Made by a program: the position numbers and the translations under genes
In this document: positions 1-5,246 of the stretch, in pieces
How the letters are laid out: each line of letters begins with the position of its first letter
Numbering within the stretch: position 1 is the stretch's first letter
The notes under the pieces: model-generated
The model's database searches: none
What the model was told of the DNA's origin: nothing
The model's input: the letters and a program-made list of their open reading frames with translations, nothing else
NCBI GenBank assembly: GCA_003151875.1
Contig: PLYW01000350.1
Span: 9,330-14,726, forward strand
Direction of reading: 5' to 3'
Source: Acidobacteriaceae bacterium
GTDB lineage: Bacteria > Acidobacteriota > Terriglobia > Terriglobales > Acidobacteriaceae
Length of the DNA: 5,397 nt

Positions 1-1004
1 GCCGGCAGATATCCGCAAGGGAAGACCTCGCCTTCATGCGAGATAAAACAGACACCGGTTCCCGCCAGGCAGCCCTTAGTCATGGCATTCATGTCGCCGG
101 GGTGGCCGCCGGGATGGCCGGTGTGTCCGACCGGCGGCCCGCCAGCCGGCTTCAGGTTGATCCCTGTCGAGCCTGGCATGGTCATGTCCGTCGGTCCAAT
201 TTCGTGGGCGCTGGGTGCAGGGGCGGCAACTTGCTCGCGGCCCGCTAAGCGGTCGGCAGCCTTGCGCTGCCGCGCCACGCGGAAATAATGTGGAGCGCAG
301 GTTGCTTTCAACTCGATCCCGCCTAGCAGCGACTGATCGTAGAACCAATTCAACATCTGCTCATACTCTTCCGGAGCTACCATCTGTTCGGCGGCGATAT
401 CCACTCCGCATCCCACGGGCACCAGCAGGAAAGTATGCAGCGCATCGGCGCCGAGGCTGCGCGCCAGGTCGAGCACGGCGGGCAACTGGTGCGCGTTGTG
501 GCGCGCAATGGTGGTGTTGATCTGCACCGAAACTCCCAGTGCCTGGAGGTTGCGCATGCCATAGACAGCGGCGTCGAATGCGCCGGGAATGCCGCGGAAC
601 GAATCGTGGGTATGCGCATCCGATCCATCCAGCGAGATCGAGACCCGCTTGATTCCGGATTGCTTGATTTTTTGCGCGACATCTTTCGTGACCAACGTTC
701 CGTTGGTGGCCAGGGCGACGCGCAGACCACGGCTGGTCCCATACTCCGCCAGTTGGAAGATGTCGTGCCGGTACAAAGGTTCTCCGCCGCTGAGCACGAG
801 GATGGGATTGCCGAAGTCGGCAATCTGGGAAATGATGTCAAGCGCTTTGTCGGTCGGCAGGTCGGCCGGCGACATCAGCTCGGTCGCAGTGGCGCGGCAA
901 TGGATGCACCTCAGGTTGCAACCCTTGGTAACTTCCCAGAAGATCAGGCGCGGCGTGTATTGCTTGGTGGCCGCCGGATGAGTCTCTCCATTGCTTTGGC
1001 TCAT
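1..1004 (-). CDS. ahbD: Radical SAM/SPASM protein, AhbD/NirJ-like (heme biosynthesis family), C-terminus cut off
   Basis: The minus strand is open from ATG 1004-1002 to the window edge (334 residues, no stop). The radical SAM cluster motif is C29-NLR-C33-IH-C36, followed by SGGEP at 72-76 and SLDG at 124-127, with a typical TIM-barrel pattern. The C-terminal part has TCAPHY (C236) and GCLAGTGVCF then FPCGYLP (C312, C319, C330), which fits a SPASM-type second 4Fe-4S site. These blocks resemble AhbD, which oxidatively decarboxylates Fe-coproporphyrin III to heme in the siroheme-dependent route; NirJ and other SPASM peptide-modifying enzymes are related, so the substrate is inferred. Residues ~258-308 form an Ala/Gly/Pro/His-rich insert (H294, H297, H301) just before the GCLAG block that I do not associate with the family. 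The start is supported by a strong Shine-Dalgarno. The gene is transcribed away from the PIG-L gene. The family assignment is solid; the exact reaction is less so. Confidence 0.82.
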   Translation of the reverse strand, partial: MSQSNGETHPAATKQYTPRLIFWEVTKGCNLRCIHCRATATELMSPADLPTDKALDIISQIADFGNPILVLSGGEPLYRHDIFQLAEYGTSRGLRVALATNGTLVTKDVAQKIKQSGIKRVSISLDGSDAHTHDSFRGIPGAFDAAVYGMRNLQALGVSVQINTTIARHNAHQLPAVLDLARSLGADALHTFLLVPVGCGVDIAAEQMVAPEEYEQMLNWFYDQSLLGGIELKATCAPHYFRVARQRKAADRLAGREQVAAPAPSAHEIGPTDMTMPGSTGINLKPAGGPPVGHTGHPGGHPGDMNAMTKGCLAGTGVCFISHEGEVFPCGYLP

Positions 1005-1012
1005 GCTGTTGT

Positions 1013-1020
1013 CCTCCCCC
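1013..1020 (-). promoter_or_regulatory. Shine-Dalgarno of the radical SAM gene
   Basis: Read on the minus strand this is GGGGGAGG, containing a perfect GGAGG (1017-1013) eight bases before ATG 1004-1002. It fixes the start of the radical SAM gene. It is the only strong ribosome binding site in the window; the four plus-strand genes have weak sites or none. Confidence 0.75.
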
Positions 1021-1069
1021 GCTCTTGCGGAATTCGGCTCGTTGTATGTATCCACGATAGGATTTTAAC

Positions 1070-1102
1070 GGCCCGGAGAGCCGTGAGTCTTATCACCGGG
1101 CC
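1070..1102 (-). other. Stem-loop in the leader/promoter region of the radical SAM gene
   Basis: GGCCCGG (1070-1076) and CCGGGCC (1096-1102) form a perfect 7-bp stem with a 19-base loop. It lies between the CRP-like palindrome and a TAAAAT box (1062-1067, minus strand). No T-run follows on either strand, so it does not look like a terminator. It could be an operator half-site pair or chance in GC-rich DNA. Confidence 0.3.
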
Positions 1103-1103
1103 C

Positions 1104-1119
1104 TGTGATGTGTGTCACT
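1104..1119 (-). promoter_or_regulatory. CRP/FNR-superfamily-like operator upstream of the radical SAM gene
   Basis: TGTGATGTGTGTCACT matches the CRP consensus TGTGA-N6-TCACA at 9 of 10 defined positions. Its centre is about 108 bases before the radical SAM ATG. On the minus strand a possible -10 box, TAAAAT, lies at 1067-1062 with no recognisable -35. A start near 1055 would put the palindrome centre about 56 bases upstream, roughly where class I activators of this family bind. The match is read directly; that a CRP-type regulator binds here is inference. A site in this divergent region could also affect the plus-strand gene, but it is about 340 bases from that start. Confidence 0.4.
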
Positions 1120-1176
1120 TGGGGGAGTTGGGCAAACCCTGGCCGGCCGCAAAAAAAGTAGGAACAGCAGTGCTGT

Positions 1177-1365
1177 TTGGTGGGAGCCCCCGCATTTATG
1201 CGGGGGAAGGAGCGCTTCAGCGCTCCGGAAAACTCTCCACTTTGATCATGCGCTTTAGCGCTGGCCTGGGGAAATCCCGCGGCTAAAGCCGATTTCCAGA
1301 GTGAACTCTTTTTCCGCTGGACTAAAGTCCAGCTTCCCCCTGCTGAAGCAGGGGGCTTCCACCAA
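1177..1365. repeat. 189-bp inverted-repeat element built of six tetraloop hairpins (REP/REPIN- or MITE-like)
   Basis: The ends are inverted copies, 14 of 15 identical: TTGGTGGGAGCCCCC at 1177-1191 and the complement of TTGGTGGAAGCCCCC at 1351-1365. Between them lie six hairpins: 1187-1206 (8-bp stem, loop TTTA), 1209-1226 (7 bp, TTCA), 1250-1261 (4 bp, TTTA), 1270-1297 (outer GGAAATC/GATTTCC, inner GGC-TAAA-GCC), 1316-1333 (7 bp, TAAA) and 1336-1355 (8 bp, TGAA). Stems differ but the loops obey one rule: TTYA in the left three and its complement TRAA in the right three, so the whole is an inverted array. This organisation resembles REP/REPIN elements mobilised by RAYT (REP-associated tyrosine) transposases, whose repeats have a GGAG-like foot next to a hairpin. 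The structure is seen directly; the mobility mechanism is inferred. It fills most of the radical SAM/PIG-L gap. I see nothing firm in 1366-1459. Confidence 0.75.
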
Positions 1366-1459
1366 CATCTGGTTCCTTTTCAACTTCGTTGTAATCTGTA
1401 GGAAGGCGGGAGAAAAGATCGTCTTCCGCAGATACTTGGGGTTGCGGTCCCAAAAACCC

Positions 1460-2209
1460 ATGCTCAAACTTCTCTGTGTAACTGCTCATCCCGACGACGA
1501 GGCTGGCGCCTTTGGAGGCACTCTGCTGCTGTACCACGACCGCGGCGTCGAGACCCACGTCGTCTGCATCACCGCCGGGACTGCGGCCCGCAATCGCGGC
1601 ACAGCGCGCTCCAACGAAGAGCTTGCCGCCATGCGCCGTGCCGAGTTGGCGGCGTCGTGCAAGCTGCTCAAGGTAAGCCAGTACGAAGTGCTCGACTATC
1701 CTGACGGAAAGCTTAACCGAACCGATCTTTATCAGGTTGTGGGGGACCTGACACTGCGCATGCGCCAGATTCGTCCGCACGTGGTGCTCACCTTTGGGCC
1801 CGATGGCGGACTCACCGGCCACGTCGATCACGCTATGGCAGGCGTTTTTACGACCCTGGCATTCGAATGGGCGGGCCGTCCCGATCGTTATCCCGAGCAA
1901 CTGGAGCAGGGACTAACGCCGCATCGCGCACAAAAGCTGTATTACCTTACCGCTGACTTCGTGCTGCCCGATCGCCGGATCATTGCACCGCCCACGGTGA
2001 CCACGCGCATCGAAGTGGGCGCCGAGCGCTTCGAGAAGAAGGACGAAGCCTTTCGGCAGCACCTCACGCAGGCGCCGTTATTTGAGAAGGTCAAGAAGAA
2101 CCTGGGTCGGCATGGCGGCGGAGTGGAGATGTACCATCTCGCAGTGACGCGTGATCCGCGCGAAGCGAAGCCGGAGACTGACTTGTTCGAGGGGGTCGTG
2201 GAAGAGTAG
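1460..2209 (+). CDS. PIG-L/LmbE-family zinc-dependent N-deacetylase
   Basis: The 249-residue product has the family hallmarks: the N-terminal AHPDDE motif at 9-14 (H10 and D13 as zinc ligands, D12 as likely catalytic base) and GHVDH at 120-124 (H124 as third zinc ligand). The family, which includes LmbE-like proteins, MshB and BshB, removes acetyl groups from N-acetylglucosamine-type substrates; length is normal. No signal peptide is visible, so it is probably cytoplasmic. The substrate is not readable from sequence: a role in bacillithiol synthesis (BshB) is possible, but no bshA or bshC lies nearby. The frame is open back to 1301, but that extension is translated from the hairpin repeat, and ATG 1460 gives the MLKLLCVTAHPDDE opening typical of the family. 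No clear Shine-Dalgarno precedes ATG 1460. The gene ends at TAG 2207-2209 with no obvious terminator hairpin. Confidence 0.9.
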   Translation: MLKLLCVTAHPDDEAGAFGGTLLLYHDRGVETHVVCITAGTAARNRGTARSNEELAAMRRAELAASCKLLKVSQYEVLDYPDGKLNRTDLYQVVGDLTLRMRQIRPHVVLTFGPDGGLTGHVDHAMAGVFTTLAFEWAGRPDRYPEQLEQGLTPHRAQKLYYLTADFVLPDRRIIAPPTVTTRIEVGAERFEKKDEAFRQHLTQAPLFEKVKKNLGRHGGGVEMYHLAVTRDPREAKPETDLFEGVVEE

Positions 2210-2244
2210 ATAACGGGTCCCAGGATTCGTATATCCGCTCGTAT

Positions 2245-2531
2245 GGGTAGTGCGGAGCTGAACCTGGATTATTCATCAACGTGAGGTGTCATCCTGAGCA
2301 CAGCACCCGCAAAGACTTTCCGACCCGCTTCTTTTGCGGGTCGGGCGGGCGCGGAGCCGAAGGACCCCTATGGCTGCGAGAAATCACTGTGTTGCCACCT
2401 TGCATAGCAGCAAATCCGGGATTGCTGGCGCTCAAAGGGTTCCTTCGACTCCTCGCTGCGCTCGTCGCTCAGGATGACACCCAAAAAACTACGTGCACTC
2501 ATGAATAATCCAGGTGAAGGCCGCACTACCC
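2245..2531. repeat. Outer palindromic element, interrupted by a second element
   Basis: Two blocks at the left recur as exact complements at the right: GGGTAGTGCGG (2245-2255 with 2521-2531) and ACCTGGATTATTCAT (2262-2276 with 2501-2515). The short spacers between the blocks differ. If 2284-2490 and one copy of a flanking ACGTG repeat are treated as a later insertion, the two halves close into a compact ~75-bp palindrome with a 12-base loop. This suggests a REP/MITE-like intergenic repeat that was later invaded. No protein is encoded. It lies between the PIG-L gene and the acidic protein gene and ends 31 bases before a candidate promoter. Confidence 0.7.
2284..2490. repeat. Inner element with GGTGTCATCCTGAGC inverted termini, inserted in the outer palindrome
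   Basis: Perfect 15-bp inverted repeats stand at 2285-2299 and 2467-2481. A second inverted pair lies inside: GGAGCCGAAGGACCCCT (2353-2369) against AGGGTTCCTTCGACTCC (2436-2452), 15 of 17 complementary. A 9-bp hairpin with a T-rich loop lies at 2320-2344. Repeats with a GTCATCCTGAGC...CGAAGGA signature are, from memory, common intergenic repeats in several bacterial phyla and a frequent source of false hypothetical proteins. ACGTG occurs at 2279-2283 and again at 2491-2495, consistent with a 5-bp target duplication; at that length chance is possible. No transposase is encoded. Confidence 0.7.
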
Positions 2532-2561
2532 GAATTACAACTCTGGAATTGCTCGGGCGTC

Positions 2562-2591
2562 GTGTCAGCGAACTCGCATTCGGAGTATGAT
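2562..2591 (+). promoter_or_regulatory. Candidate sigma70-type promoter for the acidic protein-recJ unit
   Basis: GTGTCA (2562-2567, 4 of 6 to TTGACA) is followed after 18 bases by TATGAT (2586-2591, 5 of 6 to TATAAT). Transcription would start near 2598, leaving a leader of about 43 bases before ATG 2641. It is the best match in the unique sequence between the nested repeats and the gene, but such matches arise by chance. Confidence 0.3.
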
Positions 2592-2640
2592 GATTTTCGC
2601 GGCTGCCACTTCTTGAGGGCGCGGCGCGCGGGACATTGTT

Positions 2641-3105
2641 ATGTCAGACGATTTATCCAACCTCAAAGACGACATGAACGCCTTCATCCTGGGACACGGG
2701 CTGAGCCGCTTCCAGGGATACGTCACCGAAGACGTACACAGCGTTATGTGGGACCCGCGCGACAATCCCGAAAGCTGGAAGGATTTTGTCGAACTGGCGA
2801 AGAAAGCCGGTTGCGAGTTCCTCTCCATGGATGAGGAGGTGCTGCAGCGGGACGAACTCGACTACCTTATCCAGCGCCTGCAACACGCCAACTATCCCAG
2901 CGATGAAGACATGGACGAAGCCCGCTGGTTGCGCAACCACGTGGGCAAGACCGGCTTCATCCAGCTCGGCTGGCCGCACCAGGGCATCATGTTTCTGTAC
3001 GAGGTCTCCACCGAGTGGTACGAGCGCTATCAGCATCTGCTGGATTTGGTGGAAGATTTCGGCAGCATGGCGATCGACGGCACCGACCCGGACGACGAAC
3101 GCTGA
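2641..3105 (+). CDS. Small acidic protein of unknown function, coupled to recJ
   Basis: The 154-residue product is strongly acidic: 34 Asp/Glu against 13 Lys/Arg, with acidic clusters at both ends and at ~87-93 (SDEDMDE). It has one cysteine (C58), no signal peptide and no membrane segment, so it should be a soluble cytoplasmic protein. The middle (GKTGFIQLGWPHQGIMFLYEVSTEWYERYQHLL) looks like an ordered beta/alpha core; GKTG here is not a P-loop, since the GxxxxGK[ST] context is missing. I recognise no family. ATG 2641 is preceded by a weak GGGA at 2630-2633. The reading frame has clear coding character, and its stop lies one base from the GTG of recJ, so the two are almost certainly co-transcribed and probably translationally coupled. 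A link to RecJ or DNA repair is therefore reasonable but only inferred. Confidence 0.85.
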   Translation: MSDDLSNLKDDMNAFILGHGLSRFQGYVTEDVHSVMWDPRDNPESWKDFVELAKKAGCEFLSMDEEVLQRDELDYLIQRLQHANYPSDEDMDEARWLRNHVGKTGFIQLGWPHQGIMFLYEVSTEWYERYQHLLDLVEDFGSMAIDGTDPDDER

Positions 3106-3106
3106 C

Positions 3107-4867
3107 GTGCGCTGGGCCCTTCGCAATGCCGAATCGCAAGACGTGCAGCGGCTCGCGCTAGAGACTGGGCTGCCCATCTCCACCGCCCAGCTACTGGCGG
3201 TCCGCGGCATACACACAGCCGAGCAGGCGCACAAATTTCTGGCTCCATCCCTGCAAGACCTGCACTCGCCCAACCTGATGACCGGCCTCCGGGTCGCCGT
3301 GGAGCGGTTGCGCGCCGCCATCGAGCGCGGTGAAACCGTTCTGATCTACGGCGACTACGACGTGGACGGCACCACCGCGATCGTGATTCTCAAGACCGCC
3401 ATCGAACTCTGCGGCGGACAGACGGAGCACCACGTGCCGCATCGCATCCGTGAAGGCTACGGGATGCGCGATGAGGTCATCGAGCAGGCCGCCGATCGCG
3501 GCATTCGCGTCATCATCAGCGTGGACACCGGCATTCGGGCATTTGCGGCCGGCGAAACCGCGCAGCGCCGGGGCATCGATCTCATCGTCACCGACCACCA
3601 CCTGCCGCAGGCCAACGGCGTCCCGAAAGCGCTGGCGGTGGTGAACCCCAATCAGGAGGGTTGCGACTATCCCTGCAAGTCGCTGTGTGGCGCGGGAGTC
3701 GCATTCAAAATTGCACAAGCCCTGCTGGAGGAGACCGGACGCGAGCGACTGCTGCCGTCATTTCTGAAGATGGTCGCCATCGCGACCATCGCCGACGCGG
3801 TGCCGCTGGTTGGCGAGAACCGTGTCTTTGCCAAACTAGGCTTGGAGGGACTGAGAAAGCCAGTCAATGCCGGCCTGCGCGCCTTGTTGGCGAATTGCCA
3901 ATTGGACGGCTCGCGCCCTCTCAGCGCCGGCGACATCGCTTTCCGTGTAGCCCCGCGCTTAAACGCCGCCGGGCGCATGGATGTGGCCGAGCACGTCATT
4001 CAGTTGTTCACCGAGAAGGACGCAACCAAGGCGGCCGACATAGCCATTCGGCTCAATCAGCTCAACGGCGACCGGCAACTGGAAGAGCAGCGCATCCTGG
4101 ACGAAATTCAAGCCAAGATTGAAGCCTCCCCCGAGATGCGAGAGGCTTACTGCCTGGTGCTGGAGGGCGAAGGCTGGCATCGCGGTGTGATCGGCATTTG
4201 CGCTACTCGGGTCGTGGAGCGCTATCGGCGTCCGACGCTCATCTTCTCCTGCGAGGATGGCGAAGCGCATGGCTCGGGCCGCTCCATCGAGGCGTTCCAT
4301 TTGCTGCAAGCGCTGGAATCGTGCCCTGAGTTGTTCACCCGTTTTGGCGGACACGCGCACGCGGTGGGTTGTTCGCTTCCGATGGAGAAGATTCCCGAGC
4401 TGCGGTCGCGGCTCGATGCCTTCGCCCGCGAACGGCTGACGCCGCAGGACTTCATTCCCATCCTCCACTACGACGCCGAGATCGCGCTCGACGATGTCAA
4501 GCACGACTTCTGGCTGCTGTTGCAGAAGCTGGAGCCATTTGGCTCGGGCAATCCGGTGCCAGTTTTCGTTGCCCGGAACGCGAAGCTGGTCCAGCCACCC
4601 AGGGTGCTCAAAGAGAAACATCTAAAGCTGCGCGTTGTGGCCAGTGAGCGAAATTCCGGCGGCAGTAAATTTCAACGTGGCTTCGATGCCTTGGGTTGGC
4701 GCATGGCCGAGCGCGCGACGCAAGACCAGTTGCTGCTGGGCAGTGTGCTCGACTTGGCCTTTACCGTGGATTACAACGAGCATCCCGAATTCGGGGGAGT
4801 GCAGCTCAACCTGCTGGATTTTGCGCCTGCCGCAGCCGCCAGCGCGGCGCATGCCGCCGAAGGGTAA
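3107..4867 (+). CDS. recJ: Single-stranded-DNA-specific 5'-3' exonuclease RecJ
   Basis: The 586-residue product, of normal RecJ length, degrades single-stranded DNA 5' to 3' and acts in RecF-pathway recombination, mismatch repair and base-excision repair. The DHH domain carries the metal-binding motifs in order: YGDYDVDG at 81-88 (D83, D85, D87), VDTG at 139-142 (D140) and TDHH at 162-165, plus ATIAD with D230. The DHHA1 domain follows with GWHRGVIG at 356-363, GSGRS at 389-393 and GGHAHAVG at 414-421. The C-terminal OB-type domain opens with LEPFGSGNP at 475-483, and the protein ends in an Ala-rich tail. All catalytic motifs are intact. GTG 3107 gives the usual family opening (MRWALR...) and lies one base after the upstream stop; the frame is open much further upstream, but that stretch overlaps the acidic protein gene and is not RecJ-like. 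No strong Shine-Dalgarno is present, which fits coupled translation. A small hairpin (4868-4880) follows the stop without a T-run. Confidence 0.96.
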   Translation: MRWALRNAESQDVQRLALETGLPISTAQLLAVRGIHTAEQAHKFLAPSLQDLHSPNLMTGLRVAVERLRAAIERGETVLIYGDYDVDGTTAIVILKTAIELCGGQTEHHVPHRIREGYGMRDEVIEQAADRGIRVIISVDTGIRAFAAGETAQRRGIDLIVTDHHLPQANGVPKALAVVNPNQEGCDYPCKSLCGAGVAFKIAQALLEETGRERLLPSFLKMVAIATIADAVPLVGENRVFAKLGLEGLRKPVNAGLRALLANCQLDGSRPLSAGDIAFRVAPRLNAAGRMDVAEHVIQLFTEKDATKAADIAIRLNQLNGDRQLEEQRILDEIQAKIEASPEMREAYCLVLEGEGWHRGVIGICATRVVERYRRPTLIFSCEDGEAHGSGRSIEAFHLLQALESCPELFTRFGGHAHAVGCSLPMEKIPELRSRLDAFARERLTPQDFIPILHYDAEIALDDVKHDFWLLLQKLEPFGSGNPVPVFVARNAKLVQPPRVLKEKHLKLRVVASERNSGGSKFQRGFDALGWRMAERATQDQLLLGSVLDLAFTVDYNEHPEFGGVQLNLLDFAPAAAASAAHAAEG

Positions 4868-4937
4868 GAGCGATTCGCTCAGGAAATCGCCCCAGAGTCC
4901 AGGTTTCGAGCACCGCTTCCACCGCGGAAGCACCAGC

Positions 4938-5189
4938 TAGTGGTGCAGTTTTCAACCTTTACGATCACGGCTGATTTCAAAACTGCACTGCTGCCCTGTC
5001 ACCGCTGTCACAGTGTGCAAGATTGCTCAGACAGCGATAGGCGGCGCATGGATACTAGCCTTGCAGTTTCTTCAATGTGGTAGGTCTATAACCCGCAGGG
5101 ATTTCTCAGAGGGATGACACGAGTGCATCCGGCGCAAACTCTGTTCCTGCGGGTTTTACTTCGCGACCCAATTTCAAACTGCACCACTA
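4938..5189. repeat. 252-bp inverted-repeat element downstream of recJ
   Basis: TAGTGGTGCAGTTT at 4938-4951 recurs as its exact complement at 5176-5189. A third copy lies inside, in the same orientation as the right end: ATTTCAAAACTGCAC (4974-4988) against ATTTCAAACTGCAC (5171-5184). The left end can therefore pair either with the internal copy (14-bp stem 4939-4952 with 4979-4992, including two G-T pairs) or with the right end. Further structure: a 9-bp tandem pair CTGTCACCG/CTGTCACAG (4996-5013), a 7-bp stem CGCTGTC/GACAGCG (5003-5009 with 5030-5036), and a long compound stem-loop at 5090-5155. No ORF of note lies within. It is unrelated in sequence to the other two repeat elements. MITE-like DNA or a structured RNA locus are the two readings I favour. 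Confidence 0.6.
5090..5157 (+). other. Compound stem-loop ending in a T-tract: possible terminator or structured RNA
   Basis: AACCCGCAGG (5090-5099) pairs perfectly with CCTGCGGGTT (5146-5155). Inside, CAGAG (5107-5111) pairs with CTCTG (5139-5143), and GGATG (5112-5116) with CATCC (5126-5130), giving three stacked helices with asymmetric internal loops. The 3' strand runs into TTTT (5154-5157). The stem is strong, but its long interior is unusual for an intrinsic terminator, which has a short loop. It could stop recJ transcripts about 290 bases after the gene, or be part of an RNA or mobile-element end. Confidence 0.4.
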
Positions 5190-5206
5190 CCAAGAACCAG
5201 GGCCAC

Positions 5207-5236
5207 TTTACAGGGATAACGAGTCCAGCGTAGTAT
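5207..5236 (+). promoter_or_regulatory. Candidate promoter for the zinc-ribbon gene
   Basis: TTTACA (5207-5212, 5 of 6 to TTGACA) is followed after 18 bases by TAGTAT (5231-5236, 4 of 6). Transcription would start around 5243, only a few bases before ATG 5247, so the message would be nearly leaderless; this agrees with the absence of a Shine-Dalgarno. Weak evidence. Confidence 0.25.
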
Positions 5237-5246
5237 TCCCATCCGA

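Noticed and set aside
435..1286. Long plus-strand ORF (283 codons)
   Set aside because: It is antisense to the radical SAM gene, whose minus-strand frame has full family motifs and a strong ribosome binding site; the plus-strand translation has no recognisable domain and runs into the hairpin array.
1187..1355. CRISPR-like array
   Set aside because: The hairpins are regularly spaced at first sight, but stems differ from unit to unit and there are no identical repeats or uniform spacers.
1301..1459. N-terminal extension of the PIG-L protein from ATG 1301
   Set aside because: It would translate the right half of the hairpin repeat, and the family normally begins a few residues before AHPDD, as ATG 1460 provides.
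2320..2344. Intrinsic terminator for the PIG-L gene
   Set aside because: The 9-bp hairpin is strong but has no T-tract after it and belongs to the inserted repeat more than 100 bases past the stop.
2281..2508. 75-codon plus-strand ORF (starts MRCHPEHSTRKDF)
   Set aside because: It lies almost wholly within the GGTGTCATCCTGAGC inverted-repeat element; such translations are typical false hypothetical proteins.
2736..3000. P-loop NTPase suggested by GKTG in the acidic protein
   Set aside because: The preceding residues do not form GxxxxGK[ST], and no Walker B follows.
2786..3106. Upstream extension of recJ in frame
   Set aside because: The stretch is the out-of-frame reading of the acidic protein gene (Ser/Arg/Cys/Trp-rich, low complexity) and lacks RecJ similarity; GTG 3107 gives the normal RecJ N-terminus.
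2653..3321. Minus-strand ORF of 222 codons over the acidic protein and recJ start
   Set aside because: Antisense shadow of two well-supported plus-strand genes in GC-rich DNA; no recognisable motifs.
5048..5083. Tiny ORF (11 codons) inside the third repeat element
   Set aside because: Too short, without a Shine-Dalgarno, and within structured repeat DNA; no evidence that it is translated.
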